Source: Henriciella sp. (GTDB taxonomy: Bacteria > Pseudomonadota > Alphaproteobacteria > Caulobacterales > Hyphomonadaceae). From it: a stretch of 60,459 nt of DNA. Within the stretch, counting starts at the first letter, position 1; each line of letters begins with the position of its first letter. Position numbers and translations under genes: made by a program. The stretch is from the NCBI RefSeq assembly GCF_029937755.1, contig NZ_JAPYPG010000012.1:1-60459 (forward strand). The letters run 5' to 3'. Below are positions 7,069 through 16,187 of this stretch, piece by piece. The notes under the pieces are model-generated. The model saw nothing but the letters and a program-made list of their open reading frames with translations. It made no database searches and was not told the origin of the DNA.

Positions 7069-9531
7069 ATGAATTTTCAGATCGCTCCATCAGCCTCACA
7101 TTTGGAAACCATTCGATCCTTTGCCTTTGGGCCTTTGCTCGTGTTTGTGTCAGCGCCCGAGGGTTCAGGAAAAGCCGAATGGATTGAGGGTGTCAGGCAA
7201 CAATTCGGACAGTCAAAAGGTGCGGCCGAACAGGACTCTTTTCAGCCGATCGAATTCATTCCTGATTTTGACAATCGCCCTGCATCCGTTCGAGATGAAA
7301 TCTGTAGGTCGATCGAGTGCGCGCAGTGTCGCTATGTACTGGCGACGTCACAGCCGCAGCCTTTTGACTTTTCTCGCCTCGATAAAATGGGGCGAGTGAT
7401 AGAAATTGACGTCACGCAGCTCGCATTGCGGTTCGAAGATTTGGTGCTCGGTATTGAACCCCGACCCACAACTGTCACCAAACGCCACATTTCGTCCTTG
7501 TTGGACCGCACGGCTGGCTGGAGATATGCTTGGGAGATTATTGCCAGGGAAATTGAGGGCGGCAGGTCTTTCGCGGAATTAGCTGATCGATTCCACAGAA
7601 CTCACCCGAAATTATTGCGCTTCATAGAAGCTACAGCAGTTAACACGCTACAGGAGGATTTGCGAAACTTTCTGATGAAAGTCGCGCAGTTCGGGCCAAT
7701 AGACGTCGATTTTGCAAACCAGATTACGCGAAGAAGCGACGCGTTCTTGTGTCTCGATCAGGCCAGCAAAGCGACTGGATTTGTTCGTCGAGATGGCGGT
7801 TCCCGAACATTCTGGATACATCCAGTATTCAGAGAAGTGCTGACGGATCTCGCCGAACGTGAAATGCCAGTGGAACTGCAAGAGGTTCGACTACAAGCGG
7901 CGCATGTCTACGAAATACGGTCAGACTGGCTGGCGGCCGCACGTGTCTGGCAACTTGCGGGAGACACAGATCGAGCGCTGCGCTTGCTTACGGAACACGC
8001 TGACGAGCTGGTTGCTGGCAAAGGGGAGATTGCTTCCTTTCGGGCGATGACCCGGAGCCTTCCTTCCTCATCGGCCGCCGCCCTCGCCTCTGAAATCGCG
8101 CTCGGTGCTGTGTTCGCGGGTGATTTTGCCGGAGCGGCAGCGATGTTGGAAGAAACAGGGCAAAGGGTGGACACCTATTCGCAACAGGAAGAGATCAGAC
8201 GGGAAGCGCTCAATTTTGTAATCGATTTTGGCTTTGAGCAATTCGAAAACATCGAGCCCCTTGCGAACGATTGGTTGATGAAGCATCCGACAGCTGAGCC
8301 TCGTTTCCGTGCCATAGTAGCGGCCAGTCTTTTTTTCTCCTGTTTTGCCGACAACAAGTTAAACTCAGCGAAGCGAGCGCTTGAAGCTTTCAGATTGTGT
8401 CTGAAGCAGATGAAATCTCCATTCCTCAACGGTTGGCTGGCAATCATGAGCGCGCTTGAGCGCAAGGAGGTTGGGGACATATCAGCAGCGGAACGCGCAT
8501 TGGAAGAGTCTTCCTCGATCGGTGCCATCCTCCCTGCGGTTGAGGTAGCTCGCGCACACTTGGCCTGGCTTGTTGGAGACGTAGCCCGATCGAAGCATCT
8601 TATTTCACGATACATGCAGTCGAGTCTTCAGCATGGAACCGTTGAATTGGCGCTTCTTGCCTGGGAAACGGCCATCAATCTCGAAGCCATCGAAAACGGA
8701 GCTGCTGCAGCGTTGGCTATGGCGGAGGAGGCCGAGTCCTGGATCGAAGTTGTGCATGGAGATCGTGGTCGCAAATCACTCCGCGTATTTAGTCTCTCTT
8801 TGATGCTGAGATCGGGCATGCGTCAAACCACTAGGGGTATAGGCGCGGAAATTGATTTGTTGAGTTCAAGTATCGAGCTTTTTGGTCCAAGTCGCCGCTT
8901 GCTAGAAAGTTCGAAATTATTACGTGCACGGTACGCGGCGTTGGGCCTGTACCCGCGACAGGCCATTTCGGATGTGCAACCAATCATTCGAGAGTCATTG
9001 CAGCAATCAAGATTGTTGGTCTGGTGTGAAGCGTCGCTGATATACGCCGGAGCTCTCGTGCGTATGGGGCAACAGGAAAGGGCGCTCAGAATCGCATGGA
9101 ACGCGATTGCAAAGGGCGCCGCGAGCGGTTTGCAAGGAACAATATGCTCAGAAGGTATCCTGTTGGCACCGCTTCTGGACGACCTGATGGACCGCGCAGA
9201 GCTCGAGAATGGCGACGATTCAGATGAAGCAATAGTGCGCGAAACTGTGTTCGAGCTGGCGAGGCGATCGGGCCGGAAAAAATCGTTCCTGAGGGCGTCT
9301 GAGCCATCTGCCTCAGATGAGATCGAGGCTGATGTCAGACTTACAGCAGCAGAGCAACACGTGCTTGAGCTGGTTGCTGCGGGTGCATCAAATAGCGAGA
9401 TCGGAGAGCGACTCCTTATCAAATTGTCCACGGTGAAGTGGCACATGCAGAACATTCTGCGAAAATTTGACGTAACCTCGCGTACGGCTGCAGTTGCGCA
9501 GGCCAGACGCATTGGTTTGCTGGCCGGATAG
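7069..9531 (+). CDS. LuxR-family regulator of the large MalT-like (ATP-binding) type
   Basis: An 820-residue transcription regulator. The N-terminus has a degenerate P-loop (APEGSGKA, residues 29-36). A STAND/MalT-like ATPase and winged-helix region follows, then a long helical TPR-like section (about 280-720). The C-terminal LuxR helix-turn-helix is clear (LTAAEQHVLELVAAGASNSE then KLSTVKWHMQNILRKF). Such proteins are usually ligand- and ATP-dependent activators of neighbouring catabolic genes. Here the neighbours are the divergent dehydrogenase and the convergent crotonase. The lysine of the P-loop is kept but the usual following Ser/Thr is Ala, so ATP use is uncertain. Confidence 0.9.
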   Translation: MNFQIAPSASHLETIRSFAFGPLLVFVSAPEGSGKAEWIEGVRQQFGQSKGAAEQDSFQPIEFIPDFDNRPASVRDEICRSIECAQCRYVLATSQPQPFDFSRLDKMGRVIEIDVTQLALRFEDLVLGIEPRPTTVTKRHISSLLDRTAGWRYAWEIIAREIEGGRSFAELADRFHRTHPKLLRFIEATAVNTLQEDLRNFLMKVAQFGPIDVDFANQITRRSDAFLCLDQASKATGFVRRDGGSRTFWIHPVFREVLTDLAEREMPVELQEVRLQAAHVYEIRSDWLAAARVWQLAGDTDRALRLLTEHADELVAGKGEIASFRAMTRSLPSSSAAALASEIALGAVFAGDFAGAAAMLEETGQRVDTYSQQEEIRREALNFVIDFGFEQFENIEPLANDWLMKHPTAEPRFRAIVAASLFFSCFADNKLNSAKRALEAFRLCLKQMKSPFLNGWLAIMSALERKEVGDISAAERALEESSSIGAILPAVEVARAHLAWLVGDVARSKHLISRYMQSSLQHGTVELALLAWETAINLEAIENGAAAALAMAEEAESWIEVVHGDRGRKSLRVFSLSLMLRSGMRQTTRGIGAEIDLLSSSIELFGPSRRLLESSKLLRARYAALGLYPRQAISDVQPIIRESLQQSRLLVWCEASLIYAGALVRMGQQERALRIAWNAIAKGAASGLQGTICSEGILLAPLLDDLMDRAELENGDDSDEAIVRETVFELARRSGRKKSFLRASEPSASDEIEADVRLTAAEQHVLELVAAGASNSEIGERLLIKLSTVKWHMQNILRKFDVTSRTAAVAQARRIGLLAG

Positions 9532-9540
9532 CCGCTAACT

Positions 9541-10323
9541 TTAGCGCCCTGTGAACTGGGGGGGACGTCGTGATAAAGCGGCAGAGATGCCTTCGATAAC
9601 ATCTTCGCTGGCGCATTGTTCGCTCAGCAGGCGAGATTCCCACTCGAGCTGTGTTTCAAATGAATTTGAGTAGGTTTCGAACAGAAGGCGCTTCGTCGCG
9701 GCAAATGCTCCTGTCGGACCGTCTGCAAACTGACGCGCCAGTTTTTCTGCTTGCTCGGTCAACTGCTCCGAAGGGACAAGCTGGGTGACGAGGCCAATTT
9801 GCAAGGCCTCGGAGGCCGAGATACGCCGGTTTGTGTAGACCAGTTCCTGAAATTTCCGAGTGCCAATAAGCCGAGGAAGCACATAGGTCGAGGCGCCATC
9901 CGGCGAAAAGCCGATCGATGTGTAAGCGAGACAAAAGCTGGAGTTCTCAGTTGCCACAACAAAATCAGCAAAGCAGGCAAGCGTCACACCGGCACCAGCA
10001 CATGCGCCCTGCACAGCAGATATGATGGGGGCACGCAGGCGCATCAGCTTCGAAAGTGCGACATGGTAGTCTGCAGTTGATTCTCGGACATAAGCAGGAA
10101 GATCGGCAACGCCTGAGAATGCCCCAAGGTCGCCTCCCACGCTGAAGTTTTTTCCCTCGCCGGTGAGAAGGACGGCTCGTAACCCGTGTGTACCTTCGAG
10201 CCTTATTGCGGCTGCACGTATTTCGGCGCCAAACTCATGATCCAGTGGATTGCCTTTGTTGCCATTGACAAGCGTGAGCCGAGCAAGCCCGTTCTCAATG
10301 GATAAATCTACGCAACGAGCCAT
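9541..10323 (-). CDS. Enoyl-CoA hydratase/isomerase (crotonase) family protein
   Basis: A 260-residue crotonase. The oxyanion-hole segments are present (KNFSVGGDLGAF and QGACAGAGVTLACFADF). Of the two catalytic glutamates of classical hydratases, the first is replaced (GVTLAC), and the second position carries the IGFSPDGAS motif with Asp. The latter resembles PaaG-type isomerases. An isomerase or ring-modifying role on a CoA thioester is therefore more likely than simple hydration. AGGATC lies just upstream of the ATG. The gene converges on the LuxR regulator with a 9-bp gap. Confidence 0.88.
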   Translation of the reverse strand: MARCVDLSIENGLARLTLVNGNKGNPLDHEFGAEIRAAAIRLEGTHGLRAVLLTGEGKNFSVGGDLGAFSGVADLPAYVRESTADYHVALSKLMRLRAPIISAVQGACAGAGVTLACFADFVVATENSSFCLAYTSIGFSPDGASTYVLPRLIGTRKFQELVYTNRRISASEALQIGLVTQLVPSEQLTEQAEKLARQFADGPTGAFAATKRLLFETYSNSFETQLEWESRLLSEQCASEDVIEGISAALSRRPPQFTGR

Positions 10324-10466
10324 GTTTGATCCTATTCAAGACGATTGCAGGTTCAGCGGAGTAATGGGCGGAACTGTAACGAGCACGCCGTTCCCAAAGA
10401 GCGTTTGAAGCGTTGCCCATTATCAAGCTTCTTCAGACGGTTTGATTTACCGGAACGTAGCGACGA

Positions 10467-11954
10467 TCAGAAAAGAGATGCATCTAGCCATCTGCCATGA
10501 AATTTTGGAGGCACTCGTTGAGGCAGCTTGATCCGCGCAACTGGTCCATCTTCGAGAGTTTTTGCGGGCGTTATCCAAAATTCACTTTCAAGCGAATTCT
10601 TGTCAGTGACATAACCGACTAAATATCCATCATCCTCTTCCGTCGCGCCGGACCGCGGTGCAAAGCTCTGCTCGTATCCGATGTGGTGATCAGGAAAACT
10701 AAGGTCCACACGGCGACCTGAATCGAGGTCGTACTTGTAGATACCATTCGCCTGTAAGGTCTGCTGTGAAGTATCGATGCGAGGCATGTAACTGTAGCGA
10801 GCGCCGCTGCAGATGTAATTGTCATTCACCCTCGGAAATTCCACGAATGCGTCATCCAGCTGCCGTTCGCTAACCTGTCCGGTCTTTACATTGAGGCGCC
10901 ACATATATGGATGGGAATCAAATCTGTGTTCTCCGTCGACCAGGGGAAGGTCATCGCGGATTTCACCGGATTTTGTGTATCTCGTTGCGCCGTCTATACG
11001 GGCGCCGACAAGTACGAACTCGTCGCCCTCATCCCAAGCTGACGACAAATGCCACATGAAGCATGGGCTTACATTGAACCATTTAATCGGCGCAGATGTA
11101 TCCTTGCGATCAACAAGCGCAATGCGTGCAGGCATGGTGTCATCAAGTACGAAACCCAGCGATTTCTGGTTTGGACGTTTGAAATCCATCATCATTGGAA
11201 AATCAAACACACAGATGAAACGATCTGAGATCGCCATATCATGCTGGACGCGCGGGCCAGGTAAAGGCACTTCGGTGAAGCGGGTCAATCGTCCGTTGTC
11301 GGCGGCAACGCCCACGTTCAGAAACGGTGGCTTTGCTCCCCAGGAAATGAAGAATAATTCGCCTGTTTTTGGGTCGATTTTCGCGTGAGACGTTAAACCA
11401 CCTTCCAGCGTGCTATTATAGTCAAAAGTTCCTTTGGTCTCGAGTTCTGGCAGGCTCAATTCATGCGGCTGACCACCTTCCCACCAGAGCGCGAGAAATT
11501 TGCCGGAATGGAAGACCAGATCAGTATTGGCGACATTTTTGTGCCGCTTGCCGGCTCCTGGCATTGAGAGAGATCCGACATAGGTGGCTTCACCTGCGGC
11601 GATGTCTTCAGCCAAACCTTGCGTTTTTACAAACCTGCTTCGGAATACAGGTTTTCCGTCGCTAATTTCGACCCCATGAACCATGCCGTCGCCATCAAAC
11701 CATGAGTGACCCGGGCCTGGTGAGAAACGAGGATTAGCGCCGTTCTGCACAAACATGCCGTTCAGATCGCGAGGGATCTCTCCACTGATCTGAAGATCTG
11801 CCGCTGTTACTTCTTCTGAAACGGGGGCGTACACACCCTGCAGATACGGGGCCGCTGGTTGAGCTTCATCGTAGGCCAATGGACGTCTCCTCAATTTCAT
11901 CCACCGAGAGGATATGCAGTCGAATAGCTTTCGCCCCATCCCAAAGGAGGGCAT
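10467..11954 (-). CDS. Carotenoid oxygenase family protein (non-haem iron cleavage dioxygenase)
   Basis: A 495-residue seven-bladed beta-propeller oxygenase. The four iron-binding histidines are visible: His190 (LTSHAKID), His238 (VQHDMA), His302 (MWHLSSAW) and His486 (KFHGRW). Family members cleave carotenoids, apocarotenoids, stilbenes or isoeugenol-type double bonds. In this acyl-CoA cluster, cleavage of a phenylpropanoid or terpenoid side chain is plausible but unproven. No signal peptide. ATG 11900 (MKLRRRPLAYDE) is an alternative start that better matches the usual N-terminus. Confidence 0.92.
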   Translation of the reverse strand: MPSFGMGRKLFDCISSRWMKLRRRPLAYDEAQPAAPYLQGVYAPVSEEVTAADLQISGEIPRDLNGMFVQNGANPRFSPGPGHSWFDGDGMVHGVEISDGKPVFRSRFVKTQGLAEDIAAGEATYVGSLSMPGAGKRHKNVANTDLVFHSGKFLALWWEGGQPHELSLPELETKGTFDYNSTLEGGLTSHAKIDPKTGELFFISWGAKPPFLNVGVAADNGRLTRFTEVPLPGPRVQHDMAISDRFICVFDFPMMMDFKRPNQKSLGFVLDDTMPARIALVDRKDTSAPIKWFNVSPCFMWHLSSAWDEGDEFVLVGARIDGATRYTKSGEIRDDLPLVDGEHRFDSHPYMWRLNVKTGQVSERQLDDAFVEFPRVNDNYICSGARYSYMPRIDTSQQTLQANGIYKYDLDSGRRVDLSFPDHHIGYEQSFAPRSGATEEDDGYLVGYVTDKNSLESEFWITPAKTLEDGPVARIKLPQRVPPKFHGRWLDASLF

Positions 11955-12252
11955 GGCATTGTGAAAGACGCCTAACTTGATGCTCTCTGACAGTCCCCTT
12001 CGGGACGTTAGCTATGCGCTTCGACGCCAAGTTCTTCGGACAAACCCGCTCCAAGCCTGAGTGAAGACGCGACGGTAATCGCTGGCAGTCACGCTGCTTG
12101 AATTGACCGCAATAGGCTTGCCAACGATCGCAAGGCAGCAAGACAAATTATAAAAAAAACACTGGTAATAATATTTTTCCATGATTAGGAATGTCGATGC
12201 GGCGGTCGTGTACGGCTGCCTTTAAAATCACCGCTTCAATGGATCATTGTTG
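11955..12252. other. Divergent intergenic region with an isolated IS6-like end
   Basis: No gene is evident. At 12027-12047 the sequence matches the right end of the IS6 element at 5283-5303 in 19 of 21 bases. It may be the scar of a lost copy, or chance. Bases 12140-12180 are very AT-rich (with ATAAAAAAAA and TAATAATATTTTT) and probably carry the promoter of the gene at 12253. I could not pick a confident -35/-10 pair. Confidence 0.4.
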
Positions 12253-13728
12253 ATGACAGTCTCGACTACTTCACCTGTGGGAATTCTGGCCTTTGGCGCA
12301 TATGTGCCGCGCAGGCGCCTGCAGCGAAGCGCCATTCATGCCGTCAATAAGTGGTATGCGCCGGGGCTCGGCGGATCGGCCAAAGGTGAGAAAGCCATCG
12401 GGAACTGGGATGAAGACCCGATCACAATGGCTGTTGAGGCAGGGCGTGATTGCCTGACCGGTTTAGACCGCGCTTCGGTTGATGCGCTTCGACTTGCGTC
12501 GACGACCTTGCCCAATGCGGACCGGTCGAATTCTGGCGTTGTCAAAGAAGCGCTTACCCTCAGCGATCAGCTGGAAGCGACGGATGCAGGCGGGTCGCAG
12601 AAGGCGGGCACATCGGCGCTGTTGCAAGCTTTGTCGAGCGATCAGACGAGCCTGGTCATTGCCAGCGAGCAAAGACTGGCGCGAGCTGCCTCGCCCGCCG
12701 AAATGAGTTATGGGGAGGCAGCTGCAAGCCTTCTTGTGGGCACCGGCGACGTCATTGCAAACTGCATTGGCCGGTACAGCGTTACTGTCGATTTTGTCGA
12801 TCACTTCCGGGAAAGCGGCGCGCGGTTCGACTATGACTGGGAATCCCGGTGGGTTCGGGACGAAGGTATCGTCAAGATTGCGGGCCAGGCGATCATCGAC
12901 GCGCTCGACGCTGCTGGAGTTGAGCCAAGCAGTGTTACACATTCAGCCATTGCCATCAGCGCTCCTGGCGCCGCAGCAAAACTGATCAAATCGGCAGGCA
13001 TTGATCCGAAAACGCTCGTCGACAATCAAATTGCAACGATTGGCCATACGGGTACGGCCTATCCACTGATGTTGCTGGTCGCCGCGCTGCAGAAAGCCCA
13101 GCCCGGTGATCGGATCCTGGTGACGAGCTTCGGCCAGGGCACTGATGTGCTTGTATTTGAAGTGACAGACGCGATCACAAAGTTGCCCGCCCGTCTCGGC
13201 GTTGAAGGGTGGCTTGCAGAGAAGGTCGAAGACACCAATTACCAGCGCTACCTTTTTCACCGCGGTCTTGTTGAAACAGAGACGGGCATGCGTGCGGAGG
13301 GCGACCAGAAGCAGCCGGGGACCACGTTGTATCGACAGCGCAAAACCGTGCTCGGTCTGGTTGGGGGGAAGTGCACGGAAACGGGTGCTGTACAGTTTCC
13401 CAAGTCCGATATCAGCGTGTCTCCAAATAATCGTACACAGTTTACACAGGAAGATTATCCGATGGCCGAGCTGCCTGTGCGGGTCGTCACCTATACAGCC
13501 GACAGCCTGACCTTTTCGCCGGACCCGCCAACATTCTACGGCAATATCGACTTTGAGGGCGGGGGACGTCTGACCGCCGAGTTCACCGATGTCACTGCAA
13601 ATGACGTGGAAGTTGGCCAGGAGATGCGCATGGTTTTCCGCATCAAGTCCAAGGACACGTTGCGCGGTTTCACCAAGTATTTCTGGAAGGCGGCACCCCG
13701 CCCGACATCCCAACGAAAAGGAGGCTGA
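12253..13728 (+). CDS. HMG-CoA synthase/ketoacyl-synthase III-like protein fused to a DUF35 OB-fold domain
   Basis: 491 residues from ATG 12253; two TTG codons upstream are in frame. Residues about 8-310 follow the archaeal HMG-CoA synthase pattern (VGILAFGAYVPRRR, GSQKAGTSALL, PGDRILVTSFGQGTD). The nucleophilic Cys of the ACKAGT motif is Gln116, and the catalytic His of HQPN is replaced (ISAPG, about 235-239). Residues about 360-480 form a DUF35 unit in which only one of four zinc cysteines remains (Cys374). The OB fold (FYGNIDFEGGGRLTAEF) looks intact. A thiolase gene follows after two bases. Probably it is a non-condensing partner, scaffold or decarboxylase-like subunit of a thiolase complex; that is inference. 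Confidence 0.82.
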   Translation: MTVSTTSPVGILAFGAYVPRRRLQRSAIHAVNKWYAPGLGGSAKGEKAIGNWDEDPITMAVEAGRDCLTGLDRASVDALRLASTTLPNADRSNSGVVKEALTLSDQLEATDAGGSQKAGTSALLQALSSDQTSLVIASEQRLARAASPAEMSYGEAAASLLVGTGDVIANCIGRYSVTVDFVDHFRESGARFDYDWESRWVRDEGIVKIAGQAIIDALDAAGVEPSSVTHSAIAISAPGAAAKLIKSAGIDPKTLVDNQIATIGHTGTAYPLMLLVAALQKAQPGDRILVTSFGQGTDVLVFEVTDAITKLPARLGVEGWLAEKVEDTNYQRYLFHRGLVETETGMRAEGDQKQPGTTLYRQRKTVLGLVGGKCTETGAVQFPKSDISVSPNNRTQFTQEDYPMAELPVRVVTYTADSLTFSPDPPTFYGNIDFEGGGRLTAEFTDVTANDVEVGQEMRMVFRIKSKDTLRGFTKYFWKAAPRPTSQRKGG

Positions 13729-13730
13729 TC

Positions 13731-14936
13731 ATGCCGTCTGGAATCAAGGATAAAGTCGCAATTCTGGGTATGGGCTGCGCCAAATTCGGCGAAAGATGGG
13801 ACAAGGATGCCGACGGCCTGATGGTCGAGGCGTTCGACGAGGCAATCGCGGACGCCGGTATCGATGTGACGCAAATTGATGCGGCTTGGCTTTCGGTCGC
13901 TTTTGATGCCCAGAATGTTGGCCCGAGCGGGATTCCCCTCGCTGTGGGGCTGCGCTTGCCTGGAATCGGGGTCACCAAGGTCGAGAATTATTGCGCGAGC
14001 GGGACAGATGGCTTCCGCGGCGCAGTTTATGCGGTTGCCTCAGGCGCTTGCGATATTGCGCTCGCGCTAGGCGTCGAAAAGCTCAAGGACACCGGTTATG
14101 GGGGGCTTCCGGTTCGCACGCGCGGGACGACATCCGACATGATCGGTGTTGTCGGGTCTGCACCTGGAAATTTTGCGCAAATCGCCTCGGCATATCGCGC
14201 AAAGTATGGAGTGGCGCCAGACGATCTGAAGCGGGCGATCGGACATGTTTCGGTTAAGAGCCATGACAATGGCGCGCTAAATCCGAAGGCGCATCTACGC
14301 AAGAAAATTGATATCGACACGGTCATCAATGCGCCCATGATCGCTGAGCCACTTGGCCTTTTCGATTGCTGCGGTGTGTCGGACGGCGCGGCATGCGCGA
14401 TCGTGACCACGCCCGAAATCGCACGATCTCTCGGAAAGACAGGCCTTGTCCTGGTAAAGGCAATTCAGCTTGCCACCTCGAACGGCTGGGAGTCGCAAAG
14501 CACCGGCTGGGACGGCACGTATTTTCATACCACCCGGATCGCGGCCAAGAAGGCCTATGCTGAAGCGGGTATCGAGAACCCTGAAGATGATATCAGCCTG
14601 ACCGAAGTGCATGACTGCTTCTCGATCACCGAACTAGTGACCATGGAGGATCTCTTTCTCTCCGCCGATGGCAAGGGCTGGAAAGACGTCCTGGATGGCA
14701 AGTTCGATTCAGATGGAAAGATACCCTGCCAGATTGATGGCGGGCTGAAATGTTTTGGCCACCCAATCGGGGCTTCTGGCCTGCGGATGATCTATGAAAA
14801 CTACCTGCAACTTCTTGGCCGGGCAGGCGACCGCCAGCGTCAGGATTCACCCAAGCTTGCTCTGTCCCATAATCTGGGCGGTATGCCGAACCAGAATGTC
14901 AGTTCTATCGCGATCGTCGGACTTGAGGGCGCCTGA
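13731..14936 (+). CDS. Thiolase, SCP-x/lipid-transfer type
   Basis: A 401-residue thiolase-fold protein. The acyl-accepting cysteine is Cys88 (VENYCASGTDGF). The second half has LTEVHDCFS and LKCFGHPIGASG, characteristic of SCP-x and of steroid-side-chain Ltp2-like enzymes, in which NEAF is replaced by HDCF. It starts two bases after the DUF35 fusion, with an AAAGGAGG ribosome site inside the end of that gene. By analogy with thiolase/HMG-CoA synthase/DUF35 complexes, it probably works with that protein in thiolytic or retro-aldol removal of an acyl unit. Substrate unknown. Confidence 0.9.
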   Translation: MPSGIKDKVAILGMGCAKFGERWDKDADGLMVEAFDEAIADAGIDVTQIDAAWLSVAFDAQNVGPSGIPLAVGLRLPGIGVTKVENYCASGTDGFRGAVYAVASGACDIALALGVEKLKDTGYGGLPVRTRGTTSDMIGVVGSAPGNFAQIASAYRAKYGVAPDDLKRAIGHVSVKSHDNGALNPKAHLRKKIDIDTVINAPMIAEPLGLFDCCGVSDGAACAIVTTPEIARSLGKTGLVLVKAIQLATSNGWESQSTGWDGTYFHTTRIAAKKAYAEAGIENPEDDISLTEVHDCFSITELVTMEDLFLSADGKGWKDVLDGKFDSDGKIPCQIDGGLKCFGHPIGASGLRMIYENYLQLLGRAGDRQRQDSPKLALSHNLGGMPNQNVSSIAIVGLEGA

Positions 14937-14963
14937 GCCCGCGGGCTGGCGATTGAATTTGCG

Positions 14964-16187
14964 ATGTACAAATTGCTTGAAGGACTATCGATTGTTGAGT
15001 GCGCGTCCTTTGTTGCCGCGCCGTCGGCTGGACTTTACCTGTCTCAGCTTGGCGCGTCAGTCACGCGCATCGACCATGCCGAGGGTGGTCCCGATTACCG
15101 GCGGTGGCCGGTGGCTGACTCCGGAGAAAGTTTCTACTGGGAAGGTTTGAACCGGGGAAAGAAGTCTGTCGCAGTCAATGTCCGCGACAAGGCCGGACGC
15201 ACCCTCATTCAGGATCTAATCACGGCCCCTGGCGAAGGCGCAGGGATACTTGTGACGAATTACCCGTGCGACGGGTTTTTAAGCCACGAGGTCTTGGCAA
15301 AGAAGCGGCCTGATCTGATCACGGTACGTATCATGGGCACGGCTGATGGGCAGTCCGCTGTGGATTATACCGTCAACAGCGCTATCGGTCTTCCATTCAT
15401 GACTGGCCCGGAAGCGCTCGGCGATGAGCCGGTCAATCATGTGCTGCCGGCCTGGGATCTGCTTGCGGGCAGCTATGCCGCTTTTGTGTTGATGGCAGCT
15501 ATCAATCATCGTGAGCGAACCGGCCAAGGTCAGGAAATCAGGGTGCCGCTGGCAGACATCGCAATCGCAGCGCTAGGCAATCTCGGTCAGATCGCCGAAG
15601 TGCTCCAGTCTGGACATGACCGGCCGCGGATCGGCAATGACCTGTTTGGCGCGTTCGGGCGGGATTTCGCGACGGCAGACGGCAGGCGCATGATGATTGT
15701 TGCCCTCACGCAACGACAATGGACAGCGCTCGTTGAAACGCTGGGGCTAACGGAAAAAGTCGCTGAGCTGGAGGCGCGTCTCGGCGTCGATCTCGCAACG
15801 TCCGAAAGTGTCAGATACCAGTACCGCAAAGAGATCTATCCGCTGATTGCCGGCCGCGTATGCAGGTTCACCCTGGAGGAGCTGGGTGCAACCCTCAGCC
15901 GTGCGGGAGGGTGCTGGGGCGCCTACAACAGCTTACATGAGGCTGTTACACAGACGCAGACTGTCCGGGGCAATCCCATATTTGAAGAAATCGACAATGT
16001 CAGCGGATTGCGGTACCCGGTTGCGGGCGCGCCTGCGACGTTACCAGCGTTTCAGCGCGGAAAGCCGCAAAGTGCCCGTTCCCTTGGAGCTGATACGTTT
16101 TCCGTTCTGCAAGACAGGTTGGGCCTGTCGGCCTCAGAGTGCGACGCGCTGAAAGCAAAAGGTATTGCCGGGAGAGCGCAGGTTTGA
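14964..16187 (+). CDS. CaiB/BaiF family CoA-transferase (2-methylfumaryl-CoA isomerase-like)
   Basis: A 407-residue class III CoA-transferase. The N-terminal Rossmann part (LLEGLSIVECASFVAAPSAG) and the catalytic Asp165 in LPAWDLLAGSYAA are in the expected places. The combination GLPFMTGP and VNHVLPAWDLL reminds me of mesaconyl-C1-C4 (2-methylfumaryl) CoA isomerases, which move CoA within one molecule. That assignment is from memory of the family. The gene lies in the same run as two thiolases, an acyl-CoA dehydrogenase and a hot-dog dehydratase. Its stop overlaps the TTG start of the next gene (TTGA), so translation is coupled. Confidence 0.87.
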   Translation: MYKLLEGLSIVECASFVAAPSAGLYLSQLGASVTRIDHAEGGPDYRRWPVADSGESFYWEGLNRGKKSVAVNVRDKAGRTLIQDLITAPGEGAGILVTNYPCDGFLSHEVLAKKRPDLITVRIMGTADGQSAVDYTVNSAIGLPFMTGPEALGDEPVNHVLPAWDLLAGSYAAFVLMAAINHRERTGQGQEIRVPLADIAIAALGNLGQIAEVLQSGHDRPRIGNDLFGAFGRDFATADGRRMMIVALTQRQWTALVETLGLTEKVAELEARLGVDLATSESVRYQYRKEIYPLIAGRVCRFTLEELGATLSRAGGCWGAYNSLHEAVTQTQTVRGNPIFEEIDNVSGLRYPVAGAPATLPAFQRGKPQSARSLGADTFSVLQDRLGLSASECDALKAKGIAGRAQV

